Source of the DNA: a virus | Virus record (IMG/VR): IMGVR_UViG_3300031841_001579 | Span: 1 to 43,923 of that record | DNA length: 43,923 nucleotides | Reading direction: 5' to 3' (one strand) | Shown here: one piece after another, positions 1-7,555 of the stretch | How the letters are laid out: each line of letters begins with the position of its first letter | Numbering within the stretch: the first letter of the stretch is position 1 | Notes under the pieces: model-generated | The model's database searches: none | What the model was told of the DNA's origin: nothing | What the model saw: the letters and a program-made list of their open reading frames with translations, nothing else | Program-made: the position numbers and the translations under genes

Positions 1-130
1 TGCCGTCGATGAGTGCCCGGTAGAGCCCCGACTGGAGGGCTTCGTTGAGTCGGGCAGTCTCAACATCAGAGACAACGCCCAGCCCAAGGCGGCGCTTCAA
101 ACGAGTCCGAAGGTCTGCTCTTGTAGCCAA
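1..130 (-). CDS. Head-tail adaptor / tail tubular protein A-like, 5' fragment (truncated by contig start)
   Basis: These are the first 43 codons of the gene present in full at 41395-42225. Translation reads M-A-T-R-A-D-L-R-T-R-L-K-R-R-L-G and continues to the contig edge. The start is TTG at 128-130, preceded in the minus-strand message by GGAG seven bases upstream, the same context as in the full copy. It is partial only because the contig starts inside it; on a circular molecule it would be the same gene as the full copy. It differs from the full copy at a few silent positions. Confidence 0.85.
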   Translation of the reverse strand, partial: MATRADLRTRLKRRLGLGVVSDVETARLNEALQSGLYRALIDG

Positions 131-169
131 GCGTTGTCTCCTTAGTTAGTTAGCCGCGGCGGTCATCGT

Positions 170-186
170 CCCCCACCTGAGGGGGG
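170..186 (-). promoter_or_regulatory. GC-rich hairpin between capsid and adaptor genes
   Basis: The 77-bp gap between the capsid stop and the adaptor start contains CCCCC, a short loop and GGGGG, next to the self-complementary GCCGCGGC. No U-tract follows in the leftward message, so it is not a classical terminator. It could attenuate transcription or mark a processing site that lowers adaptor relative to capsid expression. The same hairpin is kept at 42265-42281. The role is inferred. Confidence 0.35.
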
Positions 187-207
187 CGGGGAACCTCCGC
201 TCTCAGG

Positions 208-1374
208 CTAAGCGTCGAGGTTGCCGAAGATCGTGAAGAAGCTGCGGCGACCGTTATCGACCGACCATTGACGCTTCCACTCAATCCGCTTGAACACATT
301 GGTCAGAAGCGGGTGCGTTTGCATGTCCCCGATCTGGCGAATGAATCCGATGGAGTCGCTGCCGACGCCGCCCGCGCGGACGGTGTTGAGGCGCAGCGAG
401 TTCCAGTTGATGCCCAGGACAGGGGCGCTTGCGGTAGCACCGAACGGAGTAACGAGGTCGTACTTCGTGTCCGCTTTCAGGTAACGCGACCAGTCAACGG
501 TGACGCCCGCAAAGGTCACGGCACCCTCTTTACCGAGGTTGGCGTTGACCGGATCAGGCAGAGCGCCAAGAGCGCGATGCTCGGCCAGGAAGCTCTCGAA
601 GCCCTTAAGAGTCATGTAGACATCGGTCGGGCGCTCAACCTCAGAGTAGCTGGTCTCAAGGACTGCTTTCTGGAGGTCGCCGAGAATCGACTCGTAACCA
701 GCCGTGGGCGAAGCCGCCTGGGTAGAGGCCGCACGGATAGTCGCCGGGGTAAACTTCGCCACATCGTCTGCCTTAATGTTGGCGAAAGACTCATCGGTGG
801 TGTCGTCGTTCCAGCTAACCGCAGCCGAAGACTGCATAAGCCCGACAAGGCTCATCGGGTAACCGTGCGCGTAGTTCGTGTCCGTAAGGAACGGGTCGCG
901 GGCCACAGCAGTACCGTCCGCAGCACCAGCGTTACCCTGCACAAAGAGGATCTCCTCTTCGTTCAGGATGTGCATCATGTTGGCGCGAACAACGCTGCTC
1001 ACATAGTCGATCAGGTTGCCAGCAGGCTGGGACTGCGGGAAGTTGATGTTCCGCGTACCAGATTGCAGGTGGAAGATCGAGTGAGTCAGGATCTCCTTTG
1101 CCGTTGCCGTGAGCTGGGCAACAGCAGGCGTGCCCGCGTTAGCCGCAGGAATGCCAGCGGGGTAGTAAAGCGACGAATTTTCGCCGTGTCCGTAGAGGAT
1201 GGGGTGACGAACGCTTTCGGCGTCGTTCACCACGAAGAGGCGACCCTTCTGGGCCGCAGCTTTCAGGAACTTCTCACCAGAGTCCGTCAGAGCGTTGACG
1301 GGATCTTTGGTGTAAGTATCAATCGCCGTTGAGACGAGAGTGTCGAGGTCTTGGGTGTAACTCGGGATAGCCAT
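208..1374 (-). CDS. Major capsid protein, strain variant 1
   Basis: This 388-aa protein would form the icosahedral head shell. The assignment rests on position (immediately after a scaffold-like gene, with terminase and portal upstream), on size, on a very strong Shine-Dalgarno GGAGG eight bases before the ATG as expected for an abundant protein, and on an alpha/beta composition with no membrane segment. I do not see a unique motif that proves the fold, and HK97-like is the expected family. A second version lies at 42303-43469 and differs at about 28 residues. The differences cluster around residues 60-105, 148-165 and 190-230, while long N-terminal and C-terminal stretches are unchanged. That pattern is typical of exposed loops varying between related strains. 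Confidence 0.85.
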   Translation of the reverse strand: MAIPSYTQDLDTLVSTAIDTYTKDPVNALTDSGEKFLKAAAQKGRLFVVNDAESVRHPILYGHGENSSLYYPAGIPAANAGTPAVAQLTATAKEILTHSIFHLQSGTRNINFPQSQPAGNLIDYVSSVVRANMMHILNEEEILFVQGNAGAADGTAVARDPFLTDTNYAHGYPMSLVGLMQSSAAVSWNDDTTDESFANIKADDVAKFTPATIRAASTQAASPTAGYESILGDLQKAVLETSYSEVERPTDVYMTLKGFESFLAEHRALGALPDPVNANLGKEGAVTFAGVTVDWSRYLKADTKYDLVTPFGATASAPVLGINWNSLRLNTVRAGGVGSDSIGFIRQIGDMQTHPLLTNVFKRIEWKRQWSVDNGRRSFFTIFGNLDA

Positions 1375-1398
1375 TGCTATGCCCTCCGGTAGTTAGAG

Positions 1399-2085
1399 TC
1401 AGCGAGAGTTTCGGGTTTTCTCTTCCAGCGCACGGCGCATCGCATCTTCAACCGAGCCCTGTCGGCCAGCGGTCGCGTTCAGTTGAACGGTTCCGTCAGC
1501 CCAAGTGACTGAGCCGTCAGGTGCAGGGGCAGAGCGCGTCAGCCCAGACTTGGGCGTAGCGTCGGCTTGCTTAACGCCAGACATAGCAACAAGAGTGCGC
1601 ACACCAGCAGGAGTCATCAGGATCTCCTTAGTGAGCGTGCCCTCCTCGACGGATTTGCTGTAGAAGGCTTGGACTTCCTTGTACGCTTCGGTGCCAGGGG
1701 CAGCCCCAGCTTCCCGCATCGTATCGGCAAAAGTCTCTTTCGCTTGCTCACGCAGTTGGTACTCATGGTCCTTCTGCGTAAGTAGCTGCTCGATCTGGGC
1801 ACGGTTCATGTACCCATCGTCGGTCAGCTTCTTCTGCTGCTTCGCGTCGTGTTTGCTAATGGCGTCGTTGACGGCCTTAGAAACATAGGACTCGATTTGG
1901 GCGCGAACGCCGCCATCGAGGTCGAGATCATCCAAAGAACGGATCTTCCCCTCTGTTGTGGACTGCTGTGGAGCAGTCGCCTGACTCGCTTCCGCCATGA
2001 GGTCTACCTGCTCAATGGCAGGCTCCTCGGGGACCGGAGTTGCGGGCTCAGTTACTTCGGGAACAGGGTCAGTAGTTTCAGACAT
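1399..2085 (-). CDS. Scaffolding / head assembly protein
   Basis: A 228-aa protein immediately upstream of the capsid gene. The N-terminal ~45 residues are rich in Pro, Glu and Thr and strongly acidic. The centre (about residues 55-140) is highly charged and predicted helical or coiled coil, with many Lys, Glu and Gln. The C-terminus ends in a basic Arg-rich tail (E-E-K-T-R-N-S-R). This acidic, then coiled-coil, then basic-tail layout plus the position matches phage scaffolds, which direct shell assembly and then leave the prohead; the basic tail normally contacts the capsid. The start is ATG at 2085 with AGAAG just upstream. A partial second version is at 43494-43923. Confidence 0.75.
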   Translation of the reverse strand: MSETTDPVPEVTEPATPVPEEPAIEQVDLMAEASQATAPQQSTTEGKIRSLDDLDLDGGVRAQIESYVSKAVNDAISKHDAKQQKKLTDDGYMNRAQIEQLLTQKDHEYQLREQAKETFADTMREAGAAPGTEAYKEVQAFYSKSVEEGTLTKEILMTPAGVRTLVAMSGVKQADATPKSGLTRSAPAPDGSVTWADGTVQLNATAGRQGSVEDAMRRALEEKTRNSR

Positions 2086-2158
2086 CGGCTTCTAGTTAGG
2101 GGTTACCGTGAGGCTCCCTATGTAGAAGTTCCCGAGCGTCCGGTTCAGTATGCCTGAT

Positions 2159-2548
2159 TCAGTCAGGCGTTTCGACTCCCCCCACAACCGTCGAGTCCGT
2201 AAGACCCTTACGCTTGCTTGCGGGCAGAGTCGCCGCAACCTGGGCCTCTTTCGAGGTGAAATGGCCCGTGTCGAGGCTGATACCGTGCTTACGGTAAACC
2301 TTCTCCATTTGGGATTTTGAGGTAACAACCGAATCAGGGTGATTCGGGTGTAGTTGGAATACCTTCTTGCCGCCGGACCAGTCGCCTTCGGTACTAACGC
2401 CGCCGCTCAAGGCTTTGGCTGCGTAGTTCTGGTGCGGAGCGGAGGTCTTGCAGGCTGGACAGGTCGCGGGCTTCGACGCCTCGGCCATCGGTTTAAACAC
2501 CGTCCAGTTGTTCCCGCAGTCTTCGCAGGCGTAGGGGTACTCGGGCAT
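2159..2548 (-). CDS. Zinc-ribbon protein, FmdB-type
   Basis: A 129-aa protein. The first 45 residues form a zinc ribbon beginning M-P-E-Y-P-Y-A-C-E-D-C-G and continuing to C-P-A-C, giving two CxxC knuckles as in the FmdB regulatory zinc-ribbon family. The C-terminal two thirds is basic and polar with no recognised domain. The start codon overlaps the portal stop as TGATG, so translation is probably coupled to portal. Zinc-ribbon genes between portal and scaffold recur in environmental podovirus-like genomes. Whether this one is a virion component, an assembly factor or a late regulator cannot be told from sequence. Confidence 0.65.
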   Translation of the reverse strand: MPEYPYACEDCGNNWTVFKPMAEASKPATCPACKTSAPHQNYAAKALSGGVSTEGDWSGGKKVFQLHPNHPDSVVTSKSQMEKVYRKHGISLDTGHFTSKEAQVAATLPASKRKGLTDSTVVGGVETPD

Positions 2549-4536
2549 CAGTATTCAGGCGTGGTCGGCTGCGGGACAGCAGACGGCACCGCGTTCGTGG
2601 CGAGCGCGGACTGGAGGTTGTTGTCGATCTCGCCGGGACCAGCGCCGACGCCGGGGATGATCTCGCCGCCCTGGACGGGGTTGAGAACATCCATGCGGCG
2701 AGCGGCAAACATCTGGTGCATCGAGATCGCGTTGCGCAGTTCAAGAGTGCTGTCCGGAGTTGCCTTGGTGACCGCAAGGTTCTGGAGCATCTTGTTGTAG
2801 TACGCGATGTAGAGTTCGTGCTGATCGTCCTCGTACACCGGGATCGGCTCCTGCGTCTGGAGGTAGCGGATGTACCGCTCCTCGGGACCGAGTTCGATGG
2901 TCGGCGAGTCGAGGAAGATGTCGGCGTCCTCGATGCCCATCGCGTTACCGAGTCGGCGCAGAGCTTCGCGCGTCATGCGAGGCATACCCGTGGCGAACGC
3001 ACGCTGCGTGTTCGTCGTGACGGTGAGCCATTGCATAAGCGCCTGGATGTCGCCCGAGTTCGACAAGTGACCCAGTTCAACCGGGTCGATGTCGAAGGTG
3101 AAGCAGGCGGTCGCCGGGTCGGGAACATGCAGAGTTCGCGTCACGCCGTTAGCAAGCGGGACCTCGATCTCGGTGCCGAAGACTTGGCGCTGGTACTTGA
3201 AGCTCGCTTGCGCGAGGCGAGTCCACATACCCGCCATGACCTCAAGACGATCAGCGTTGCGCTGGTTCGCATTCTCTGTGATCGCCGCCGCTTCCGTCGC
3301 AGACTTGCGCGGGTTCGCTGCCATACCGCGCATCGTCGGAGAGACGCCAGTAACATCGTCGAACAGTTGCATGTAGGTCGAGAGCGCAGAGAGGTACTCT
3401 TGGAGTACGGCGCTTTGCTCGACCGGACGCATGGTTGCGTTGACGCCTCGACCCGTGTCGTCGGGATCGACGCCGACGAAGACGGTGCCGCCCGGCGCAA
3501 TGTGCTTGACCGCGCCGATTGCCTCCTCGCTGATCGCGTTCTTGTCGAAGAGGATCGTCTTGTTGACTGTGCGGATCTCACGGTCGATCTGGACTAGGGT
3601 CTGAACGATCATCCGCATCAGCGGAATCCACGACAGAACCTCGGAGGCAGGAACATCCTCGTTAGGCGCGGGGTCGAGGAAGTTGCCGATGATGACGGGG
3701 CAAGCTGCAACCGACTCGGTGCAAACATAGCTGCCCAGTTCGTCGCGTGCGTGCAGGCGCGAGTCTGCGGAGAGGGGGATCGAGGAAGATGCCGCAGGAT
3801 CAACATCGGTCGGGACCGACACGAAGATCGACATGGGGCACTTCTCTTTGCCAACGCTGATGTTCCCGTGACGGAAGCCGTCGTGGTAGACCTCAGTCAG
3901 TCGGCAGATCGTCCAAGCGGGCGGGTCGTCGTTGTCGCGCTCAGGACGCCACTTCTCGGGGATGTCGCCCCATTGGATGTCGTAGGCGTGCCAAGTGAAG
4001 CGACGGTAGAACGGCTCGTAGCCGCAGTCGCGCGGCTCAAGAGCGAGGTACTTGACGCGGTTGTAGGCGTACTTCTCGGACTTATCGAACGCAGCTTTGA
4101 CGCCGAAGTACGGCGAGAGCATTCCAATGAACGCGGCCTTGCGCATCGCTTCGCGGAGATGGCCGTGGTCGGTCATCACCCGCATGATCTGGTTCTGCTT
4201 CTCGACTAGGTGAGCAGCGCCAGCAACGCGAGCCTTTGCGCGAAAGGAGGGGACACCGGGGGTCAGGCCAGACACGATCTGGCGTAGACGGGAGAGGAAC
4301 AGGTTGGCGGTCGTTTCGGGTGGACGCCAGGAGCCGACACCGAGGGGCTCGTTGAAGACCTGCGCAGGGAGGCCCTGCTCCGGTAGGACGAGACCGTTGA
4401 GTCCGCCGAGCGGGTCGCGGCCCGTGTAAATGTCGGCGATCAGCTTCTCGTTCGAGCCCAGGGGGCCGCGAAGCGCGTCCATCGAGGACGCAACGAGGTC
4501 GCGCAGCTTATCAGCCGCATGTTCGTCCATGTGCAT
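2548..4536 (-). CDS. Portal (head-tail connector) protein
   Basis: A 662-aa protein directly downstream of the large terminase and upstream of scaffold and capsid, the standard place for the dodecameric portal through which DNA enters and leaves the head. The N-terminal half contains an aromatic-rich wing-like segment with Trp, Tyr and acidic residues around 175-215. The central helical part (about 395-430, including P-T-M-R-G-M and an Ala/Glu/Asn-rich helix) is typical of the stem and crown of large podoviral portals. The C-terminus is Pro/Thr-rich. The start is ATG 4536, with a second in-frame ATG two codons later. The length suits T7-like or larger portals. Function rests on context and general character rather than a catalytic motif. 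Confidence 0.85.
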   Translation of the reverse strand: MHMDEHAADKLRDLVASSMDALRGPLGSNEKLIADIYTGRDPLGGLNGLVLPEQGLPAQVFNEPLGVGSWRPPETTANLFLSRLRQIVSGLTPGVPSFRAKARVAGAAHLVEKQNQIMRVMTDHGHLREAMRKAAFIGMLSPYFGVKAAFDKSEKYAYNRVKYLALEPRDCGYEPFYRRFTWHAYDIQWGDIPEKWRPERDNDDPPAWTICRLTEVYHDGFRHGNISVGKEKCPMSIFVSVPTDVDPAASSSIPLSADSRLHARDELGSYVCTESVAACPVIIGNFLDPAPNEDVPASEVLSWIPLMRMIVQTLVQIDREIRTVNKTILFDKNAISEEAIGAVKHIAPGGTVFVGVDPDDTGRGVNATMRPVEQSAVLQEYLSALSTYMQLFDDVTGVSPTMRGMAANPRKSATEAAAITENANQRNADRLEVMAGMWTRLAQASFKYQRQVFGTEIEVPLANGVTRTLHVPDPATACFTFDIDPVELGHLSNSGDIQALMQWLTVTTNTQRAFATGMPRMTREALRRLGNAMGIEDADIFLDSPTIELGPEERYIRYLQTQEPIPVYEDDQHELYIAYYNKMLQNLAVTKATPDSTLELRNAISMHQMFAARRMDVLNPVQGGEIIPGVGAGPGEIDNNLQSALATNAVPSAVPQPTTPEY

Positions 4537-4538
4537 AG

Positions 4539-6146
4539 TCAGCCCCAGTAGTCGTTACGCCGCGATGTCTGCTCCGTCCAGATTCGCGTGGGGTACGGCC
4601 CCAACTCGGGGGCGGGTACGCCCGGAAGTTGACCCCGCCGTTCAACCATCGTGCTAAGTAGCGCAAGTGCCGAGATCAAATCGTCGGAATCACTAAGAGG
4701 ATACTCGGTCAAGCGTTGGACTAGCAGGTCTCGGCCAGGGAAATCTTTCGGCAATACGAGGTAGCCCTTCCGCATTGCGGTCTGTAGCGACATTAGTCGA
4801 TAGGGCAGCGATGCGTTGCCAATCTTCTGGCCCCGGATCTTGACGCCTTTGATCTTCTTGCGCTCCTCTAGCCACGGCGCAAAGAGCGACTGAGAGGCGA
4901 CTTGCTCGATCCAGATCGACTTGAGGTTCTTCTTGAACTGGTGGCAGGCCACATCCTCGATCCAGCAGGCTGCGGCGTCCGCGCCGCCCGCGATCTCCTT
5001 GGCGAATACCGGGAAGAAGATGTTGCGGTCCTTGGGAAAGCCACGAAGTCCCAGTTGACCAGCCGGGATGACCCGCACCACGACCAAGCCGTTGAGGTCG
5101 CCCTTGGCTCCGTCGATGCGGGCGACCGGATCGTAGAGCAGAATCTCCGGGCCGTCAGGCAGTTTGTCCAGCGCCAACGCCTCGTCGGTAGCAGCGTGAA
5201 CAAGAGCAAGGTCGAAGAGCGCCTCCTCGGACGGGACTGGCTCGCAAAGGTACTGAGCAGAGAAGAATGTGCGCGATAGCACTCGACTCTTCTCCGATAC
5301 TTCTTCTTCGGTTAGGAACGCGGGGCACAAGGCGTAAGCGCCGTCAGGTCCAGGGCCTTGGCCGTCCTTTTCCTTGGTGACGGGGTTAATGCCGTCCCAA
5401 ACCCCGAAGCGGAACTGTGCCCAATCGTCCCGGCGTTGCAGGTATGCGGTCACATCTTGGAATGCCCAAGGGGTGCCGATGTGATTGATAGGCGAATCGG
5501 GATCGTACATCAGAGGCTCAAGAGCTTCGATGAAGTCGATCACCTTCTTGCGCCGCGCGTAGGTTCTGGAGTTCTGTTCGTTGGCCGGGTCGTCGATGAC
5601 CGCGCGGGTCGGGTGGTTTCCGGCGAGGTTCGACTCGACCGAGGCCGCGAAGACCGAGGGCTCGCGCCCTTTGCCCGCCGCGCGGCCCGCGATGTTGAAC
5701 TGGTCGGCTGGTCCAGAGCGGCGAGGGTCACCTTGGACCGCGAGCCAGGGGAAGACTTCGGATACCGGAATGTAAACCCCAGGTATGAGTTCAAGGTCGC
5801 CAGTTAGGCGGTCTCGGATCTCGCCGACGAGCTTGCGGGCTAGGTCAAGGGTCGCACATGCAATCAGGTTGCGCGACTCCGGGTGGCGCAAGAGGTGATG
5901 GCAAGTGTCGATGACCGTGATGAGGGTCGATTTCGCGTGGCCCCGTGGGACGATGGTCGAAGTCTTGGACTGCGAATGCACATGGTCGAGCATGTCGCGG
6001 TGAAACTGCCCAAAGCGTTTGCGTCCCGTAGCCGGATCGCCTTTGTAGCCCAAGGCTTCGCCGAACGCGATCGGGTCAGCCCAGATCCGCTTGATCGCTT
6101 CGACGAGGGCTTGGTCCTTGCCCGCGATGTTGGGGAGATTCGTCAT
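4539..6146 (-). CDS. terL: Large terminase subunit (ATPase and nuclease)
   Basis: This packages DNA into the prohead and cuts it into genome units. Using ATG 6146 (535 aa), a Walker A-like loop V-P-R-G-H-A-K-S-T is at 66-74 and Walker B A-V-I-D-D-P at 182-187. The C-terminal RNase H-like nuclease has its first acidic position in L-L-Y-D-P (Asp 339) and a last acidic cluster in S-D-S-D-D-L-I near the C-terminus. In-frame starts further upstream exist at 6176 (ATG) and 6185 (TTG), but neither has a ribosome-binding site and the extra residues look unlike protein; 6146 also lacks a strong site. It is the first gene of the leftward late arm. Confidence 0.93.
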   Translation of the reverse strand: MTNLPNIAGKDQALVEAIKRIWADPIAFGEALGYKGDPATGRKRFGQFHRDMLDHVHSQSKTSTIVPRGHAKSTLITVIDTCHHLLRHPESRNLIACATLDLARKLVGEIRDRLTGDLELIPGVYIPVSEVFPWLAVQGDPRRSGPADQFNIAGRAAGKGREPSVFAASVESNLAGNHPTRAVIDDPANEQNSRTYARRKKVIDFIEALEPLMYDPDSPINHIGTPWAFQDVTAYLQRRDDWAQFRFGVWDGINPVTKEKDGQGPGPDGAYALCPAFLTEEEVSEKSRVLSRTFFSAQYLCEPVPSEEALFDLALVHAATDEALALDKLPDGPEILLYDPVARIDGAKGDLNGLVVVRVIPAGQLGLRGFPKDRNIFFPVFAKEIAGGADAAACWIEDVACHQFKKNLKSIWIEQVASQSLFAPWLEERKKIKGVKIRGQKIGNASLPYRLMSLQTAMRKGYLVLPKDFPGRDLLVQRLTEYPLSDSDDLISALALLSTMVERRGQLPGVPAPELGPYPTRIWTEQTSRRNDYWG

Positions 6147-6197
6147 GCCCAAGAAGCATAACCGAACGGAGGGCATGGGACCCAAGGACGGTGGCTA

Positions 6198-6230
6198 GGG
6201 GGCGGGGGGAGCGGCGGCGGGGGCAAGGGG
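6198..6230 (+). other. G-quadruplex-like run upstream of terL
   Basis: The plus strand has G runs of 5, 6, 5 and 4 at 6198-6202, 6204-6209, 6219-6223 and 6227-6230, followed by a run of Cs at 6235-6240. This fits a four-tract quadruplex motif and is the most G-rich spot I can see in the window. It lies in the leader of the terminase gene on the non-template side for rightward transcription, where an origin, a packaging start or a transcription pause would be plausible. Only the base pattern is observed. Confidence 0.5.
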
Positions 6231-6278
6231 CCGGACCCCCCGGCACCCCCGTCGCAGAAGTTATTTAAACACGCGCGC

Positions 6279-6293
6279 GGTTATTCAATAACC
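6279..6293. promoter_or_regulatory. Perfect 15-bp palindrome GGTTATTCAATAACC
   Basis: Two 7-base arms (GGTTATT / AATAACC) flank a single central base. It lies between the terminator of the sigma-like gene and the start of terL. The AATAAC half-site recurs near 6373-6386 (AGTTATTGATAACT) and at 7257-7291. A dimeric DNA-binding protein that controls the late promoter is a reasonable inference. No -10/-35 pair stands out beside it. Confidence 0.4.
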
Positions 6294-6309
6294 TTCGGCG
6301 CTCATTAAA

Positions 6310-6352
6310 GATAAAAAAGAAGCCCCGTCCGGCGGAAAACCGGACAGGGCTT
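6310..6352 (-). terminator. Intrinsic terminator after the sigma-like gene
   Basis: In the leftward transcript AAGCCC-C/A-GTCCGG pairs with its complement: two 6-bp blocks separated by one mismatch (6320-6332 with 6340-6352), a 7-base loop, then CTTTTTTAT. The stem plus U-tract is a textbook rho-independent terminator. It sits 32 bp past the stop of the gene at 6385-7224, so that gene is a separate unit from the late operon that begins at terL. Confidence 0.85.
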
Positions 6353-6384
6353 GTTGCTTTAGCCTGGGACTAAGTTATTGATAA

Positions 6385-7224
6385 CTAGCCAAGGAACTTA
6401 ATAAGTTCGGGGCGCTGCTCCAAAACTTTATCGAGTGCCGCATTGTTTAGAGTTTCCAGGCTCCGCTTAATATCAAGATCGGTCGCTTGGTAATCTTCAA
6501 TAACGGGCTCGACAGTTTGAATCTTGCGCGCGTACCTATGAAGTTTTGAGATGAAGTCACTAAGTGCAACTTCTTCGTCGATGCGTTTTGCTTTAGCTTC
6601 CGCAAGTTTAACTAGAATCTCGGTTTCCTCTTTAATGAGTTCGCCGAACCAGACCGAACGGAAGATAGCGCGCGCCTTTTTAATCTTATCGTGGCGCGTA
6701 CTTCTTGGCTCATTTTCGAGCCCACCGTTATTATCTCCCATCGACATAAGAAAGAGAATATCTCTCGTTTCCTTATTAACTTTGCCGTCTTCCCAGAGAC
6801 CGTAAATAGTATCGAAAACGCGTTCCGTTTGTTCGATAACCTCGGCCTCGGAAAGTTGAATATCTGCCTCGGTATCGAGCGAAAGTTGCACGAAATTGCG
6901 CTTCTTTTTTTCGCCCCAATACTTCAGCAGTTTATTTTGAACTGCGACGACTGCATAACCAATAAGGTTGCCGATGGTAAGACCATCTTTTTTGGTCGAG
7001 TAGTTAATACATGCAGCGATAGCTTCAGAACTAAGTTCCTCACACTCCGCAATGGTTCTTGCGTCCATAGCAACAACAAAGTTGCCGGACACCGTTTTTG
7101 TTTTACCGCCGAAAGCGTAGTTCTTTGCTGCGCGGTTAACACTTTGAATCAGATGCTCCCAGCATTCGCTAGTTGCGTCCGAAACTTTAATATCTTCGAT
7201 CAGTTTCTTTTTTGAAGTTTCCAT
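6385..7224 (-). CDS. Possible sigma-factor-like transcription regulator (AT-rich)
   Basis: A 279-aa soluble protein, rich in Lys, Glu and Asn. Residues about 75-135 contain a helical segment ending in N-K-L-L-K-Y-W-G-E-K-K-K-R, then an S-L-D-T stretch. Residues about 150-195 include N-K-E-T-R-D-I-L-F and R-S-T-R-H-D-K-I-K-K-A-R. The order resembles region 2 followed by a region-4 helix-turn-helix of small sigma-70 family proteins, but the match is loose and by eye. The gene is clearly AT-richer than its neighbours, has its own terminator, and is flanked by repeated AATAAC palindromes. It stands alone at the early/late divergence, as expected for a switch regulator, but could also be an acquired gene. 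ATG 7224 has AAAGAG upstream. Confidence 0.45.
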   Translation of the reverse strand: METSKKKLIEDIKVSDATSECWEHLIQSVNRAAKNYAFGGKTKTVSGNFVVAMDARTIAECEELSSEAIAACINYSTKKDGLTIGNLIGYAVVAVQNKLLKYWGEKKKRNFVQLSLDTEADIQLSEAEVIEQTERVFDTIYGLWEDGKVNKETRDILFLMSMGDNNGGLENEPRSTRHDKIKKARAIFRSVWFGELIKEETEILVKLAEAKAKRIDEEVALSDFISKLHRYARKIQTVEPVIEDYQATDLDIKRSLETLNNAALDKVLEQRPELIKFLG

Positions 7225-7368
7225 CTCTTTGTTTAAGAAAGAATCTCGCCGAGTTGTTAATCAATAACTAGCTAACTAAATAACTAGTTATCGAACTAGA
7301 AAACACAATTTCTAGCGTTGGCTATTAAACTATATGCACCCTGCGATTGTCCAGTATGCTCAATGTAA
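7225..7368. promoter_or_regulatory. Divergent AT-rich control region with palindromes
   Basis: This spacer separates the leftward sigma-like gene from the rightward early arm. It contains the perfect palindrome ATAACTAGTTAT (7280-7291) and the related TTAATCAATAACTAGC (7257-7272), which resembles TTATTGATAACTAGC just beyond the other end of the gene (6376-6390). Promoters for both directions should lie here. I could not settle on a convincing -35/-10 pair, so only the region is called. Confidence 0.4.
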
Positions 7369-7450
7369 AGAACGGAGGTTCTGTCCTAAGTGCCTGGGAG
7401 AGCGGCACTTAAAGTTTCCCGGGGATTGATCCGGACAGAACGACCGTTCT
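7369..7450 (+). ncRNA. Structured leader RNA: 7-bp + 9-bp helix enclosing a hairpin/pseudoknot
   Basis: AGAACGG (7369-7375) pairs with CCGTTCT (7444-7450). After an AG/GA tandem mismatch, GTTCTGTCC (7378-7386) pairs with GGACAGAAC (7433-7441). Inside, TAAGTGCC (7387-7394) pairs with GGCACTTA (7404-7411). Its loop GGGAGA (7396-7401) can pair with TTTCCC (7415-7420) to give a pseudoknot, although the 3-nt connecting loop is short for an 8-bp stem. All pairs are Watson-Crick except one G-U. It heads the rightward early arm about 100 nt before the first gene, a riboswitch-like or attenuator-like position. It does not match a riboswitch class I can recall. The pairing is observed; the function is unknown. 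Confidence 0.6.
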
Positions 7451-7555
7451 GGGTCTCTAGGGGTGTCCGAGCCTCGGAGTTTACACGACGACGGCACGGG
7501 CATTCACGATGCGCAAGTGCGCGTCCCCTCATTAACTTCGGAAAGCGTGAAAACG

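Larger units (their letters stand above)
1..1828. repeat. Left copy of the 1,828-bp near-identical terminal repeat
   Basis: Base 1 aligns with base 42,096 and base 1,828 with base 43,923, in direct orientation, with a constant offset of 42,095 and no indel that I can find. Substitutions are scattered through it, for example in the adaptor gene near 88-96 and in many capsid codons. A packaged phage terminal repeat would be expected to be identical, so this looks like contig circularity closed over two strain variants. It covers the adaptor 5' end, the capsid gene and about half of the scaffold gene. Confidence 0.93.

Noticed and set aside
268-1332. 354-aa open frame antisense to the capsid gene (and its twin at 42363-43427)
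   Set aside because: Long antisense frame created by GC-rich codon bias; Arg/Val/His-rich composition, no ribosome-binding site, and the opposite strand is clearly the capsid gene.
2716-3597. 293-aa frame antisense to the portal gene
   Set aside because: Arg/Val/Asp-rich shadow translation without motifs; no gap in the portal gene that would need it.
7225-7368. Specific sigma-70 promoters such as TTGTGT with TAGTTA or TTGTTA with TAAATA
   Set aside because: Spacing is acceptable but the hexamers match the consensus poorly in AT-rich DNA where chance matches are common.
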